A DNA stretch of 64,000 nt from Corallococcus sp. NCRR (GTDB lineage Bacteria > Myxococcota > Myxococcia > Myxococcales > Myxococcaceae): NCBI RefSeq assembly GCF_026965535.1, contig NZ_CP114039.1:620001-684000 (forward strand). Direction: 5' to 3'. A program made the translations under genes and the position numbers. Positions 25,955-35,437 of the stretch are shown here, in pieces (positions within the stretch are counted from its first letter, which is position 1; every line of letters begins with the position of its first letter). The notes under the pieces were generated by a model. It was not told where the DNA came from and searched no databases. It was given only the letters and a program-made list of their open reading frames with translations.

Positions 25955-27361
25955 GTGCTGTTAGTCGGTTATTGAAGCCGCCGGTCGATCATGATCTACG
26001 GTCGCGATGGACCGGCGGACGCTGAAGCGACTCGATGAGGAGTTGCGCGAGTACCTCGACTCGATGGTGGAAGGCATGGGCCGCCCCGAGCGGCGCGCCG
26101 CGATGGCGGCGTACGTGACGGGGCTGCTGCTCGACGGCGAGCGCAAAAGCATTCAACCGATGGCGGCACGGCTGGTGGATAACGCGTCGGAGACGGAGGC
26201 GATGCGCCAGCGGCTTCAGGAGTGCGTCGTCATCAGCGGATGGTCCGATGCGGAGGTGTTCCGACGCCTGGGCCAAAAGCTGGAGCGGGAACTGCCGGGA
26301 CTGGAGGCGTTCGTCCTCGACGATACGGGCTTTCCGAAGAAGGGGACGCACTCGGCCGGCGTGGCACGCCAGTACTCGGGCACGCTGGGGCGAATCGACA
26401 ACTGCCAGGTGGCGGTGAGTCTGCACCTGGCGGGCGAGAATGGCTCTGGCTGCATCGGCATGCGGATGTACCTCCCAGAGGCCTGGGCGAAGGACACCGC
26501 ACGTCGCAAGAAGGCAGGCATTCCAGAGGACGTGGGCCTCACGGAGAAGTGGCGGCTGGCTCTGGCGCAGTTGGACTCGGCGCTTGCCTCTGGCGTGCGC
26601 AAGCATGTCGTGCTTGCCGACCCGGGCTACGGGGACTGCGGGGATTTTCGCGATGGCCTCGTCGAGCGAGGGCTGGACTATGTGGTGGGCATCAAGGGCG
26701 AGACCTCTGTGTGGCCGCCAGGCAGCACCCCAACCATTCGCAAGAAGCCGCCGGGCAGTCGCGGTCGGCCTTCCACTCGGCACTACGACGACAAGCATCC
26801 GCCGGTGCTGGTGGGCGTGCTGGCCAAGGAGTTGAAGTACCGCGCCGTCAGCTGGCGCGAGGGAAGCCGGGGCTGGCAGTCCTCTCGCTTCGCAGCCGTC
26901 CGCATCCGGACGGCGCACCGGCATATGAATGGAGTGCCGCCTGGAGATGAGCAGTGGTTGTTGTGCCAATGGCCCCAAGGAGCGCAGGCCCCCACGAAAT
27001 TCTGGCTCTCCTCCCTCCCAGCTGACACGTCTATCCGCACCCTGGTGCGCCTGGCCAAGCTGCGTTGGCGCATCGAGCGCGACTACCAGGAGATGAAGCA
27101 GGAACTCGGCCTGGACCACTTCGAGGGCCGCACCTGGCGGGGCTTCCACCACCACGCCACCCTCTGCGCCATGGCCCATGGCTTTCTCGCGCTCCGACGA
27201 GCGCTTTCCCCCCCGGGGCCGGGTGAAATGGACGCTGCCTGAAGTCCGCCGCCGTCTTCAACAGGTGCTGTTGCGCTGGATAGGCGTCTGCCCCCTCTGC
27301 CGCAGGCTCGTCGACGACTCGAACCTGCCGCGCGGCCCCTCTCGAATCTGATCAGGTGGTA
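25955..27361 (+). mobile_element. IS701-type element C
   Basis: A second IS701 copy directly after element B. The right end CTGATCAGGTGGTA resembles that of B and is followed by CTAG, a YTAR target, into which the IS630 dimer has jumped. The left inverted repeat is not recognisable, so the left boundary is approximate and may be truncated. Confidence 0.7.
26007..27351 (+). CDS. IS701-family transposase with conserved tail in +1 frame
   Basis: The zero frame (26007-27242, 411 residues) carries VLDDTGFPKKGTHSAGVARQY, VLADPGYGD and RWRIERDYQEMKQELGLDHFEGR, and ends abruptly with PGEMDAA. In the +1 (or -2) frame the DNA continues as WTLPEVRRRLQ, VLLRWIGVCPLC and RGPSRI, stopping at 27349-27351 inside the terminal repeat. 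It aligns clearly with the alternate-frame tail of element B though the DNA has diverged. The run CTTTCCCCCCCC near 27204-27214 is the candidate shift site. Confidence 0.85.
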
Positions 27362-28484
27362 CTAGTCCTCGTCCCGGATGAAGTCCTCCGGTTGGTAGTG
27401 GAAGGTGTGCCGGGCCTTGGCGGTGGTGAAGGCCCAGCGAATGGGAACGCGGTGGCGGTTGGCATCGCGTTCCCAGGCGCGAGTCCTGTCGCGCAGGGTC
27501 TCCACGGAAGCGATGCGCTGGTGTCCCAGGCATTGACGCGAGACGAGGCTCACCTCGATTTCAGCCTGATTGAGCCAGCTGCCGTGCACAGGCGTGTAGT
27601 GCACGCAGAAGCGACTCCACAGGCGCAGGCCCTGCTTCCATCCAAAGCGACGTGTCAGCGAGAAACGTGTGTGGATGTTGAGGTTGTCCAGCACGAGGTG
27701 AATCTTTCGGGCGTTGGGGTAGCGGCGCGCCAGGTCCCGCACCGCTTCCGCGAAATCAGCGGCCTTGCGGCAGCGCGTCGCCTTGACGAAGTGGCGCCCT
27801 GTCTGCGGCTCCACCGCGCAGAAGAGATTGGCGGTGCCACACCGGACATATTCGAAGTCACGCCGAGCGACAGCGCCAGGGTGCATGGGCAGCACGTCTC
27901 GCTTGGAGTCCAGCAGTTGTACGGGCCTCTCGTCGAAGCAGACGACGGGCTCACGTCGGCTGAAGGGCTTCTCGTAAAGGGCCAGCACGTCCTCCATGCG
28001 CTGGACGTACTGGGCATCCAGGCTGGGCACGCACCACCTTTTTTTCCCGCCACGGCTTCAAGTCATGCCGCTGCAGGAGCTCGCGCACCGTCTCCATGCC
28101 TACGTGAGGCACGATTCCCCGTCCTACGACTTCACGCACCAGCAGGCTCAGCGTCCACCGGGCATATCCCTCCGGTGGACTGCTGCACACCAGCGCCACG
28201 ACTTGGGAGGCCTGCCCGGGAGTGAAGCGTCGCTGGCGCCCAGGCCGTGGCCTCTCCTGGAGGGCAGCATCAAGGCCTTCGCGCCGGTAGCGCCCTCGCA
28301 CCTGCCGCACCGTCCGCTCCGAGAGGCCCGCAGCTTCTGCAGCGGCCACACCCGTCCAGCCTTCCCCCAGCAACTGCAGGGCCCGTGCTCGCTTCAACAC
28401 CCGCACCGAATGCCGGCCCCGGCGCATCAGCGCGTCCAGCGCCTCCTTCTCCGCCTGCTTCAGCTTCACGCCAGGCTCCTGCAT
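27362..28484 (-). CDS. IS630-family transposase copy 1, two frames joined by +1 shift
   Basis: The first frame (28484-27951, 177 residues) holds the helix-turn-helix region AAEAAGLSERTVRQVRGRYR. The second (28030-27362, 222 residues) holds VVCFDERPVQLL, IHLVLDNLNIHT and SWLNQAEIEVS, so all three catalytic acids are present. The frames meet at WREKK, encoded by a run of seven A (28040-28046, T on the plus strand); joining them needs +1 (or -2). The stop codon TAG is completed by the TA target outside the element. Confidence 0.88.
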
Positions 28485-28543
28485 GTCGACCCTCCTACTT
28501 GGGCCAACATGCAGCCTCGGCAGACTTCATCCGGGACGAGGAC
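27365..28543 (-). mobile_element. IS630-type element B (dimer copy 1)
   Basis: A 1179-bp element with perfect 21-bp ends (GTCCTCGTCCCGGATGAAGTC and complement), flanked by TA, the target duplicated by IS630/Tc1 elements. It sits inside the CTAG that bordered IS701 element C. Confidence 0.95.
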
Positions 28544-29665
28544 TAGTCCTCGTCCCGGATGAAGTCCTCCGGTTGGTAGTGGAAGGTGTGCCGGGCCTTG
28601 GCGGTGGTGAAGGCCCAGCGAATGGGAACGCGGTGGCGGTTGGCATCGCGTTCCCAGGCGCGAGTCCTGTCGCGCAGGGTCTCCACGGAAGCGATGCGCT
28701 GGTGTCCCAGGCATTGACGCGAGACGAGGCTCACCTCGATTTCAGCCTGATTGAGCCAGCTGCCGTGCACAGGCGTGTAGTGCACGCAGAAGCGACTCCA
28801 CAGGCGCAGGCCCTGCTTCCATCCAAAGCGACGTGTCAGCGAGAAACGTGTGTGGATGTTGAGGTTGTCCAGCACGAGGTGAATCTTTCGGGCGTTGGGG
28901 TAGCGGCGCGCCAGGTCCCGCACCGCTTCCGCGAAATCAGCGGCCTTGCGGCAGCGCGTCGCCTTGACGAAGTGGCGCCCTGTCTGCGGCTCCACCGCGC
29001 AGAAGAGATTGGCGGTGCCACACCGGACATATTCGAAGTCACGCCGAGCGACAGCGCCAGGGTGCATGGGCAGCACGTCTCGCTTGGAGTCCAGCAGTTG
29101 TACGGGCCTCTCGTCGAAGCAGACGACGGGCTCACGTCGGCTGAAGGGCTTCTCGTAAAGGGCCAGCACGTCCTCCATGCGCTGGACGTACTGGGCATCC
29201 AGGCTGGGCACGCACCACCTTTTTTTCCCGCCACGGCTTCAAGTCATGCCGCTGCAGGAGCTCGCGCACCGTCTCCATGCCTACGTGAGGCACGATTCCC
29301 CGTCCTACGACTTCACGCACCAGCAGGCTCAGCGTCCACCGGGCATATCCCTCCGGTGGACTGCTGCACACCAGCGCCACGACTTGGGAGGCCTGCCCGG
29401 GAGTGAAGCGTCGCTGGCGCCCAGGCCGTGGCCTCTCCTGGAGGGCAGCATCAAGGCCTTCGCGCCGGTAGCGCCCTCGCACCTGCCGCACCGTCCGCTC
29501 CGAGAGGCCCGCAGCTTCTGCAGCGGCCACACCCGTCCAGCCTTCCCCCAGCAACTGCAGGGCCCGTGCTCGCTTCAACACCCGCACCGAATGCCGGCCC
29601 CGGCGCATCAGCGCGTCCAGCGCCTCCTTCTCCGCCTGCTTCAGCTTCACGCCAGGCTCCTGCAT
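28543..29665 (-). CDS. IS630-family transposase copy 2, two frames joined by +1 shift
   Basis: Same product as copy 1: first frame 29665-29132, second frame 29211-28543, meeting at the seven-A run at 29221-29227. The sequence appears identical to copy 1, including both frames and the stop formed with the TA target, so both copies are equally likely to be active. Confidence 0.88.
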
Positions 29666-29724
29666 GTCGACCCTCCTACTTGGGCCAACATGCAGCCTCG
29701 GCAGACTTCATCCGGGACGAGGAC
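28546..29724 (-). mobile_element. IS630-type element C (dimer copy 2)
   Basis: Second copy of the 1179-bp element, head to tail with copy 1 and separated from it only by one TA (28544-28545). The two copies look identical over their full length, so the dimer is recent or kept uniform. Confidence 0.95.
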
Positions 29725-29808
29725 TAGAACCGCTCCACCACGCAGCAGGACATGCACCTGATCCCTGCGGCCATCCGGATACGGAAAGGACCGCAGCGTC
29801 AGTCCCCA

Positions 29809-29883
29809 AAAACGAAAACGGGCTGGAGACCTTTCGGCCTCCAGCCCGCTTCGTCGTTTGGTCGGGGAGACAGGATTTGAACC
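29809..29883. repeat. Right attachment repeat within tRNA-Pro
   Basis: Partner of the repeat at 15827-15901, 74 of 75 bases identical. It covers the 3' 25 bases of tRNA-Pro and the terminator. This copy belongs to the intact tRNA gene, which was presumably restored by sequence brought in by the element. Confidence 0.9.
29811..29850 (-). terminator. Terminator of tRNA-Pro
   Basis: On the minus strand, CGGGCTGGAG/CTCCAGCCCG stem of 10 bp with a 10-base loop, followed by TTTTCGTTTT. Strong intrinsic terminator 10 bases beyond the tRNA. An identical copy is in the left repeat. Confidence 0.9.
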
Positions 29884-29935
29884 TGCGACCCCTTGGTCCC
29901 GAACCAAGTGCTCTACCAGGCTGAGCCACTCCCCG
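29859..29935 (-). tRNA. tRNA-Pro (anticodon CGG)
   Basis: A 77-base cloverleaf on the minus strand with encoded CCA. The acceptor stem is CGGGGAG/CTCCCCG, the D-loop GGCTCAGCCTGGTAGAGC, the anticodon stem-loop CTTGG-TTCGGGA-CCAAG giving anticodon CGG, and the T-arm GGTTCAAATCC. It is the integration site of the island to its left. Confidence 0.97.
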
Positions 29936-30188
29936 ATATCCGGTGCTGCGCCAGGAACTGCTCTCGGGCCCGGCGAAGCGTGGGCGGATCTATCCGAGCC
30001 GCTTCCTTCAGTCAACGGACTCTTTCGCCTCCCCCTTCCCTCCCCCTCCCCGCCCCCCTCGCTCCCCCGACTGTTGTCCTACCTACCCTTCAGGACGGGA
30101 CAATGTTCACCCTCTTCACAAGATCCGGGCCTTCCTGTAGTTCCAAGATGTTGCACGTTGATCCGCCCCTGTTCCCCCACAGAGGACC
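29936..30188. promoter_or_regulatory. Upstream region of tRNA-Pro and of the receiver gene
   Basis: About 250 bases between the divergent tRNA and receiver genes. It contains a long pyrimidine tract (about 30026-30072, mostly C with T). The receiver gene has AGAGGA a few bases before its ATG at 30189. Promoter elements cannot be fixed by eye. Confidence 0.4.
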
Positions 30189-30587
30189 ATGACTGCTCCC
30201 ACTGTCCTCATCTCGGATGATGAGCCCCTTGTCGTGTCCGCACTCGCCCGGGAGGCCAAGCGCTCCGGCCTCGTCTGCGTGTCCGACACCACCTCCGAAC
30301 ATGTGATGGAGCTGGCCCGCAAACACCGGCCCGCGGTCATCATCCTGGACATCAATCAGCACCAGGATGGACGCGACCTGCTCGCGCAGCTGAAGAAGGA
30401 CCCCGTCACCCGCGACAGCAAGGTCATCATGCTCAGCGGCGTGGAGGATCAGTTCACCCGCCACGTGTGCTTCGAGCTGGGCGCCGACGACTACGAAGTG
30501 AAGCCGTGCGACCCCACCTTCATGACCCGCATCGCCCGCATGGCCGCCGCCGCCGTGCGCCCCCCCGCTTCGCCCGAAGCCGCCTGA
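30189..30587 (+). CDS. Single-domain response regulator receiver protein
   Basis: A 132-residue CheY-like protein. The acidic pocket SDDEP (10-11), phosphoacceptor Asp in IILDINQHQDGRDLL (about 54), Thr/Ser in MLSGVED and the Lys in YEVKPCD complete the phosphorylation site. No output domain, so it signals by protein contacts or as a phosphate shuttle. The partner kinase is unknown; the hybrid kinase at 56790-58745 is far away. It converges with rpe with one base between stops. It is the first backbone gene to the right of the island. Confidence 0.9.
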   Translation: MTAPTVLISDDEPLVVSALAREAKRSGLVCVSDTTSEHVMELARKHRPAVIILDINQHQDGRDLLAQLKKDPVTRDSKVIMLSGVEDQFTRHVCFELGADDYEVKPCDPTFMTRIARMAAAAVRPPASPEAA

Positions 30588-30588
30588 C

Positions 30589-31248
30589 TCACGCCGGCCG
30601 CAGCGAACGGATGGCCTGCGCGTAGTCCTTCGCGCCAAACACGTAGCTGCCCGCCACCAGCACCGTCGCCCCCGCGTCCACCACGCGCTTCGCCGTCTGC
30701 GCGTTGATGCCGCCGTCCACCTCGATGTCCACGTCCTTCAGCCCCCGCGCGTCCAACATCGCGCGCAGCCGGCGGACCTTGTCCACCGTGGACTCGATGA
30801 ACGACTGCCCCCCAAACCCCGGGTTCACGCTCATCAAGAGCACCATGTCCACGTCCCCGAGCACCTCTTCAATCGCCGACAGCGGCGTGCCCGGGTTCAA
30901 CACCACCGCGGGCTTCGCCCCCGCCTGACGGATGGTCTGCAACGTGCGGTGCAGGTGGGGGCTCGCCTCCTGGTGCACCGTCAGCACGTCCGCCCCCGCC
31001 TTCGCGAACGCCTCCACGTACTTCTCCGGCTCGACAATCATCAGGTGCACGTCCAGCGGCTTCGTCGCCACCCGCTTGATGGCCTCCACGATGACCGGCC
31101 CCAACGTGAGGTTGGGCACGAACCTGCCATCCATGACATCCACGTGAATCCAATCCGCGCCGGCGGCCTCGATGGCGCGGACCTCCTCTCCCAGGCGGCT
31201 GAAATCACAGGAGAGCAGCGACGGAGAGATGCGGACGGGGCGGGTCAT
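30589..31248 (-). CDS. rpe: Ribulose-phosphate 3-epimerase
   Basis: Interconverts ribulose 5-phosphate and xylulose 5-phosphate in the pentose phosphate pathway, in the cytoplasm. The 219-residue length is normal for the family. Motifs: SPSLLSCDF, the metal-binding [16 protein letters not shown] and [23 protein letters not shown], and the DIEVDGGI and AGSYVFG phosphate-binding region. All metal and catalytic residues (two His, two Asp) are present. Divergent from the HD-GYP gene at 31422. Confidence 0.97.
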   Translation of the reverse strand: MTRPVRISPSLLSCDFSRLGEEVRAIEAAGADWIHVDVMDGRFVPNLTLGPVIVEAIKRVATKPLDVHLMIVEPEKYVEAFAKAGADVLTVHQEASPHLHRTLQTIRQAGAKPAVVLNPGTPLSAIEEVLGDVDMVLLMSVNPGFGGQSFIESTVDKVRRLRAMLDARGLKDVDIEVDGGINAQTAKRVVDAGATVLVAGSYVFGAKDYAQAIRSLRPA

Positions 31249-31421
31249 GGCGGCGCTTCTTAACCGCTTCCGGACGCCCCGGGTACCTCCGCCCGGCAGG
31301 ACAGAGGGCTGGCGGACAGAGGTGGACCTGTCAGGTGGGGGGTCCGGGCGGCCGATACAGCCCGCGTGCTACAACCTGACGCGCCCGCGGCCATCCGCCG
31401 CATCCCACGGAGCCCGCCCCG

Positions 31422-32930
31422 GTGCTTCCCCAGTCCGTGCCCGCCTCCCCCAACCTGTCCCGCCGGCTCGCGAAGCTGACGTCCATCCTGGATGTCGCCA
31501 AGGCGATGAGCGCCGAGCGCGACCTGGACCTGCTGCTGCCCCTCATCCTCTATGAGGCCACCAAGGTCGTGGAGTCGGACCGCTGCTCGCTCTTCATCCT
31601 GGACCGCGAGCGCGATGAGCTCTGGAGCAAGGTGGCCCAGGGCTCCAAGAACGAGATCCGCCTCCCCTCGGGCAGCGGCATCGCCGGACAGGTCGCCCAG
31701 ACGGGCGCCGTCATCAACATCCCCGACGCCTACGCCGACCCCCGCTTCAACAGCTCCTTCGACGTCTCCAGCGGCTACCGCACCCACACCATCCTCTGCG
31801 TCCCCATGCGCGACGCCAACGGGGACGTGACGGGCGTCATCCAGGCCCTCAACAAGCGCGGCGGGCAGGTGTTCGACGCGGAGGACGAGGAGCTGCTGCT
31901 CGCCCTGGGAGCCCAGGCCGCTGGCGCGATTGAGAACGCCCTCCTCCATGAGGAAATCAACCGCCTCTTCGAGGGCTTCGTCTCCGCGTCCGTCGTCGCC
32001 ATCGAGGCGCGCGACCCGACCACCGCCGGCCACTCCGGCCGCGTCGCGGACCTCACCGTGTCCCTGGCCCAGGCGCTGGAGCACCACACCACCGGCCCCT
32101 ATGCCCAGACGCGCTTCACCGCCGTGGAGCTGCAGGAGCTGCGGTACGCGTCGCTCCTGCATGACTTCGGCAAGGTGGGCGTGCGCGAGAACGTGCTCGT
32201 CAAGGCGGAGAAGCTGTACCCGCATGAGCTGGAGGCGCTGCGCGCCCGCTTCCAGTTGGCTCGCAAGGACCTGCAGCTACAGAGCTCCCGGCGCCGGCTG
32301 GCCGCCGTGGAGGTCCGCGGGCTGGCCGCCCTGCCCTCCATCCACCAGGAGGAGGACGCGCGGCTGGGCCAGGAGCTGGCCCAGTTGGATGAGGTGATGG
32401 GCTTCCTGCTCACCTGCAACAAGCCCACGGTGCTCGCGCAGGGCAACTTCGAGCGGCTGCTGGAATTGGGCAAGCTCACGTTCACGGATGCGCACGACCA
32501 TGGGCAGGCGCTGCTCTTGCCCCATGAAATCCAATCCCTCTCCATCACCCGCGGCACGCTCTCCCCGGAGGAGCGCCGCGAAATCGAGAGCCACGTCGAG
32601 CACACGTACCGCTTCCTGTCGCAGATTCCGTGGACCCGCGCGCTGCGCCGCGTGCCGGAGATTGCCTACGCGCACCACGAGAAGCTGGATGGCACGGGCT
32701 ACCCTCGCGCCGTCCCGGAGATCCCGGTGCAGTCCCGGATGATGTCCATCTGCGACATCTACGACGCGCTCACCGCGAGCGACCGGCCCTACAAGAAGGC
32801 CGTGCCGCACGCGCTCGCGCTGGACATCCTCAAGAAGGAGGCGGGGTCCGGACAGCTCGACAGGGACCTCTTCACCATCTTCGTCGAGGCGGAGATTCCC
32901 CGCCGGGCCCTCAAGAAGAGCCCGGCGTAG
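31422..32930 (+). CDS. GAF / HD-GYP phosphodiesterase with insertion
   Basis: A 502-residue protein from a GTG with GGAG upstream. A GAF domain at about 20-170 (VVESDRCSLFILDRERDELW, SGIAGQVAQTG, LCVPMRDANGDVTGV) probably senses a small ligand. The HD-GYP domain then begins with TTAGHSGRVADLTV and LLHDFGKVGV (HD motif) and ends with IAYAHHEKLDGTGYP (GYP motif) and DIYDALTASDRPYK. HD-GYP proteins break down cyclic di-GMP. Between the HD and GYP parts lie about 125 extra residues rich in Leu/Arg/Gln (QLARKDLQLQSSRRRL to THDHGQALLL-like), absent from the standard domain. Metal ligands appear kept. Soluble, no membrane segment. Confidence 0.9.
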   Translation: MLPQSVPASPNLSRRLAKLTSILDVAKAMSAERDLDLLLPLILYEATKVVESDRCSLFILDRERDELWSKVAQGSKNEIRLPSGSGIAGQVAQTGAVINIPDAYADPRFNSSFDVSSGYRTHTILCVPMRDANGDVTGVIQALNKRGGQVFDAEDEELLLALGAQAAGAIENALLHEEINRLFEGFVSASVVAIEARDPTTAGHSGRVADLTVSLAQALEHHTTGPYAQTRFTAVELQELRYASLLHDFGKVGVRENVLVKAEKLYPHELEALRARFQLARKDLQLQSSRRRLAAVEVRGLAALPSIHQEEDARLGQELAQLDEVMGFLLTCNKPTVLAQGNFERLLELGKLTFTDAHDHGQALLLPHEIQSLSITRGTLSPEERREIESHVEHTYRFLSQIPWTRALRRVPEIAYAHHEKLDGTGYPRAVPEIPVQSRMMSICDIYDALTASDRPYKKAVPHALALDILKKEAGSGQLDRDLFTIFVEAEIPRRALKKSPA

Positions 32931-32939
32931 GACGCTGCA

Positions 32940-34370
<1,431 letters not shown>

Positions 34371-34469
34371 ATGAGGCCGAACATCCGGCCCCAGCGCGTT
34401 TCGGTCAAGGAGTCACGGAGCGCGACCGAGCAGGTAAACCAGTAAATGTCCAGGCCGCTCGGCGTGCGC

Positions 34470-35309
34470 TCAACCGCGCAGCAGCGCGCCCAGGTTCTCG
34501 CGCTCCCAACGCAGCGCGGCGGCGTAGTGCGGGTACGTGCGCTCGCGCTCGCGGAAGGCGCGCGGGTGGTGCACGCGGCGCCCGGTGCGATTGCTGCTGG
34601 GGAACAGCTGGTGGAGCATCTCGTGGAAGACGATGAACTCCACGAAGAAGGCGGGCACGTCCGGCTTGTCCAGCGCGGGGTGGATGCGGATTTCGCGCGT
34701 CTGGTGGTCGTAGACGCCCAGGCGGATGGACTTGCGGCGGCGGCGCGGGGGCATGCGGCCCCAGCCGATGCGGGCCTGGATGGCGTTGCCGAAGTAGGCC
34801 TCGTTGACGCCGTTGTAGAGCGCGCGCAGGTCGAAGCAGCGGCCCAGCGGATTCAATTCCGCGTCGGATTCCCGGCGCAGCTGGCGGATGAGCGGCTGCT
34901 GGCCCCGGATGTACTCGTCCAGCAGGGCGCCCGCGGCGCGGTGCCCCCGGCCCGCGTAGTCCGCCACCGCGCGCACGATGACTTCGGGCGCGTCCAGGAA
35001 CATGTGGTGCAGCCGCAGTTGGAGCACCTGCGAGCCGCGGCGGAAGGACACCATGGTGGAGCGGTTGTCCGTCACGGCCAGGCGCACCGGCATGCCCAGG
35101 TTCGCGCTCAGCCGCCACGCGAGCGACTCCGCGCGAGACCAGAGCTCCTCGCGCGACGCGGTGAGGACGCGCGGCGCTTCCTCCGCGACGCGGTTGCGCG
35201 GCGGCAGGGGCGCCTGTCCCTCCGGCGCGCGCTGCGCGGGAGTGGCGGCGCGTTCCGCGGACGAGCCACGCGGGAACAGGGACATCTGGCGGAAGGCTTC
35301 GGGCGTCAC
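34470..35309 (-). CDS. SprT-like zinc metalloprotease domain protein
   Basis: A 279-residue protein from a GTG at 35309; no clear ribosome site, and an ATG eight codons on is an alternative. The C-terminal half is SprT-like: LYNGVNEAYFGNAI, RLGVYDHQTREIRIHPAL, and VEFIVFHEMLHQLFP with the HExxH zinc site at about residue 230, then Tyr/His residues near the end. SprT/Spartan domains are usually linked to protease action on DNA-protein crosslinks or unknown roles. The N-terminal 50 residues are Pro/Arg-rich, and residues 50-120 form a separate alpha/beta segment. Lies between NFACT and pyruvate kinase genes on the same strand. Confidence 0.82.
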   Translation of the reverse strand: MTPEAFRQMSLFPRGSSAERAATPAQRAPEGQAPLPPRNRVAEEAPRVLTASREELWSRAESLAWRLSANLGMPVRLAVTDNRSTMVSFRRGSQVLQLRLHHMFLDAPEVIVRAVADYAGRGHRAAGALLDEYIRGQQPLIRQLRRESDAELNPLGRCFDLRALYNGVNEAYFGNAIQARIGWGRMPPRRRRKSIRLGVYDHQTREIRIHPALDKPDVPAFFVEFIVFHEMLHQLFPSSNRTGRRVHHPRAFRERERTYPHYAAALRWERENLGALLRG

Positions 35310-35437
35310 GCGGGGGGCATCGTACCCGGCACTTCCCGAACCTCAAGGCCAGGGGCTGGATGCCCGTCCGCCTGTCGACCGGGCCCACACGCCGAGCGCG
35401 ACACCCCGGGTTGAATTCGTCCCAGAGGCATCGTCCT

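Larger units (their letters stand above)
15902..29808. mobile_element. Genomic island integrated at tRNA-Pro(CGG)
   Basis: About 13.9 kb between two 75-bp direct repeats made of the tRNA-Pro 3' end and its terminator, the hallmark of tRNA-targeted site-specific integration. The interior is less GC-rich than the flanks up to about 20 kb. It carries a NYN nuclease, phage-like small genes, an orphan 309-residue protein and a dense pile of insertion sequences. The intact tRNA is at the right end. No tyrosine or serine recombinase is recognisable inside, and the tRNA-proximal end, where an integrase usually lies, is occupied by insertion sequences. The island is therefore probably an immobile remnant, or it was mobilised by an integrase encoded elsewhere. 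Confidence 0.8.
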
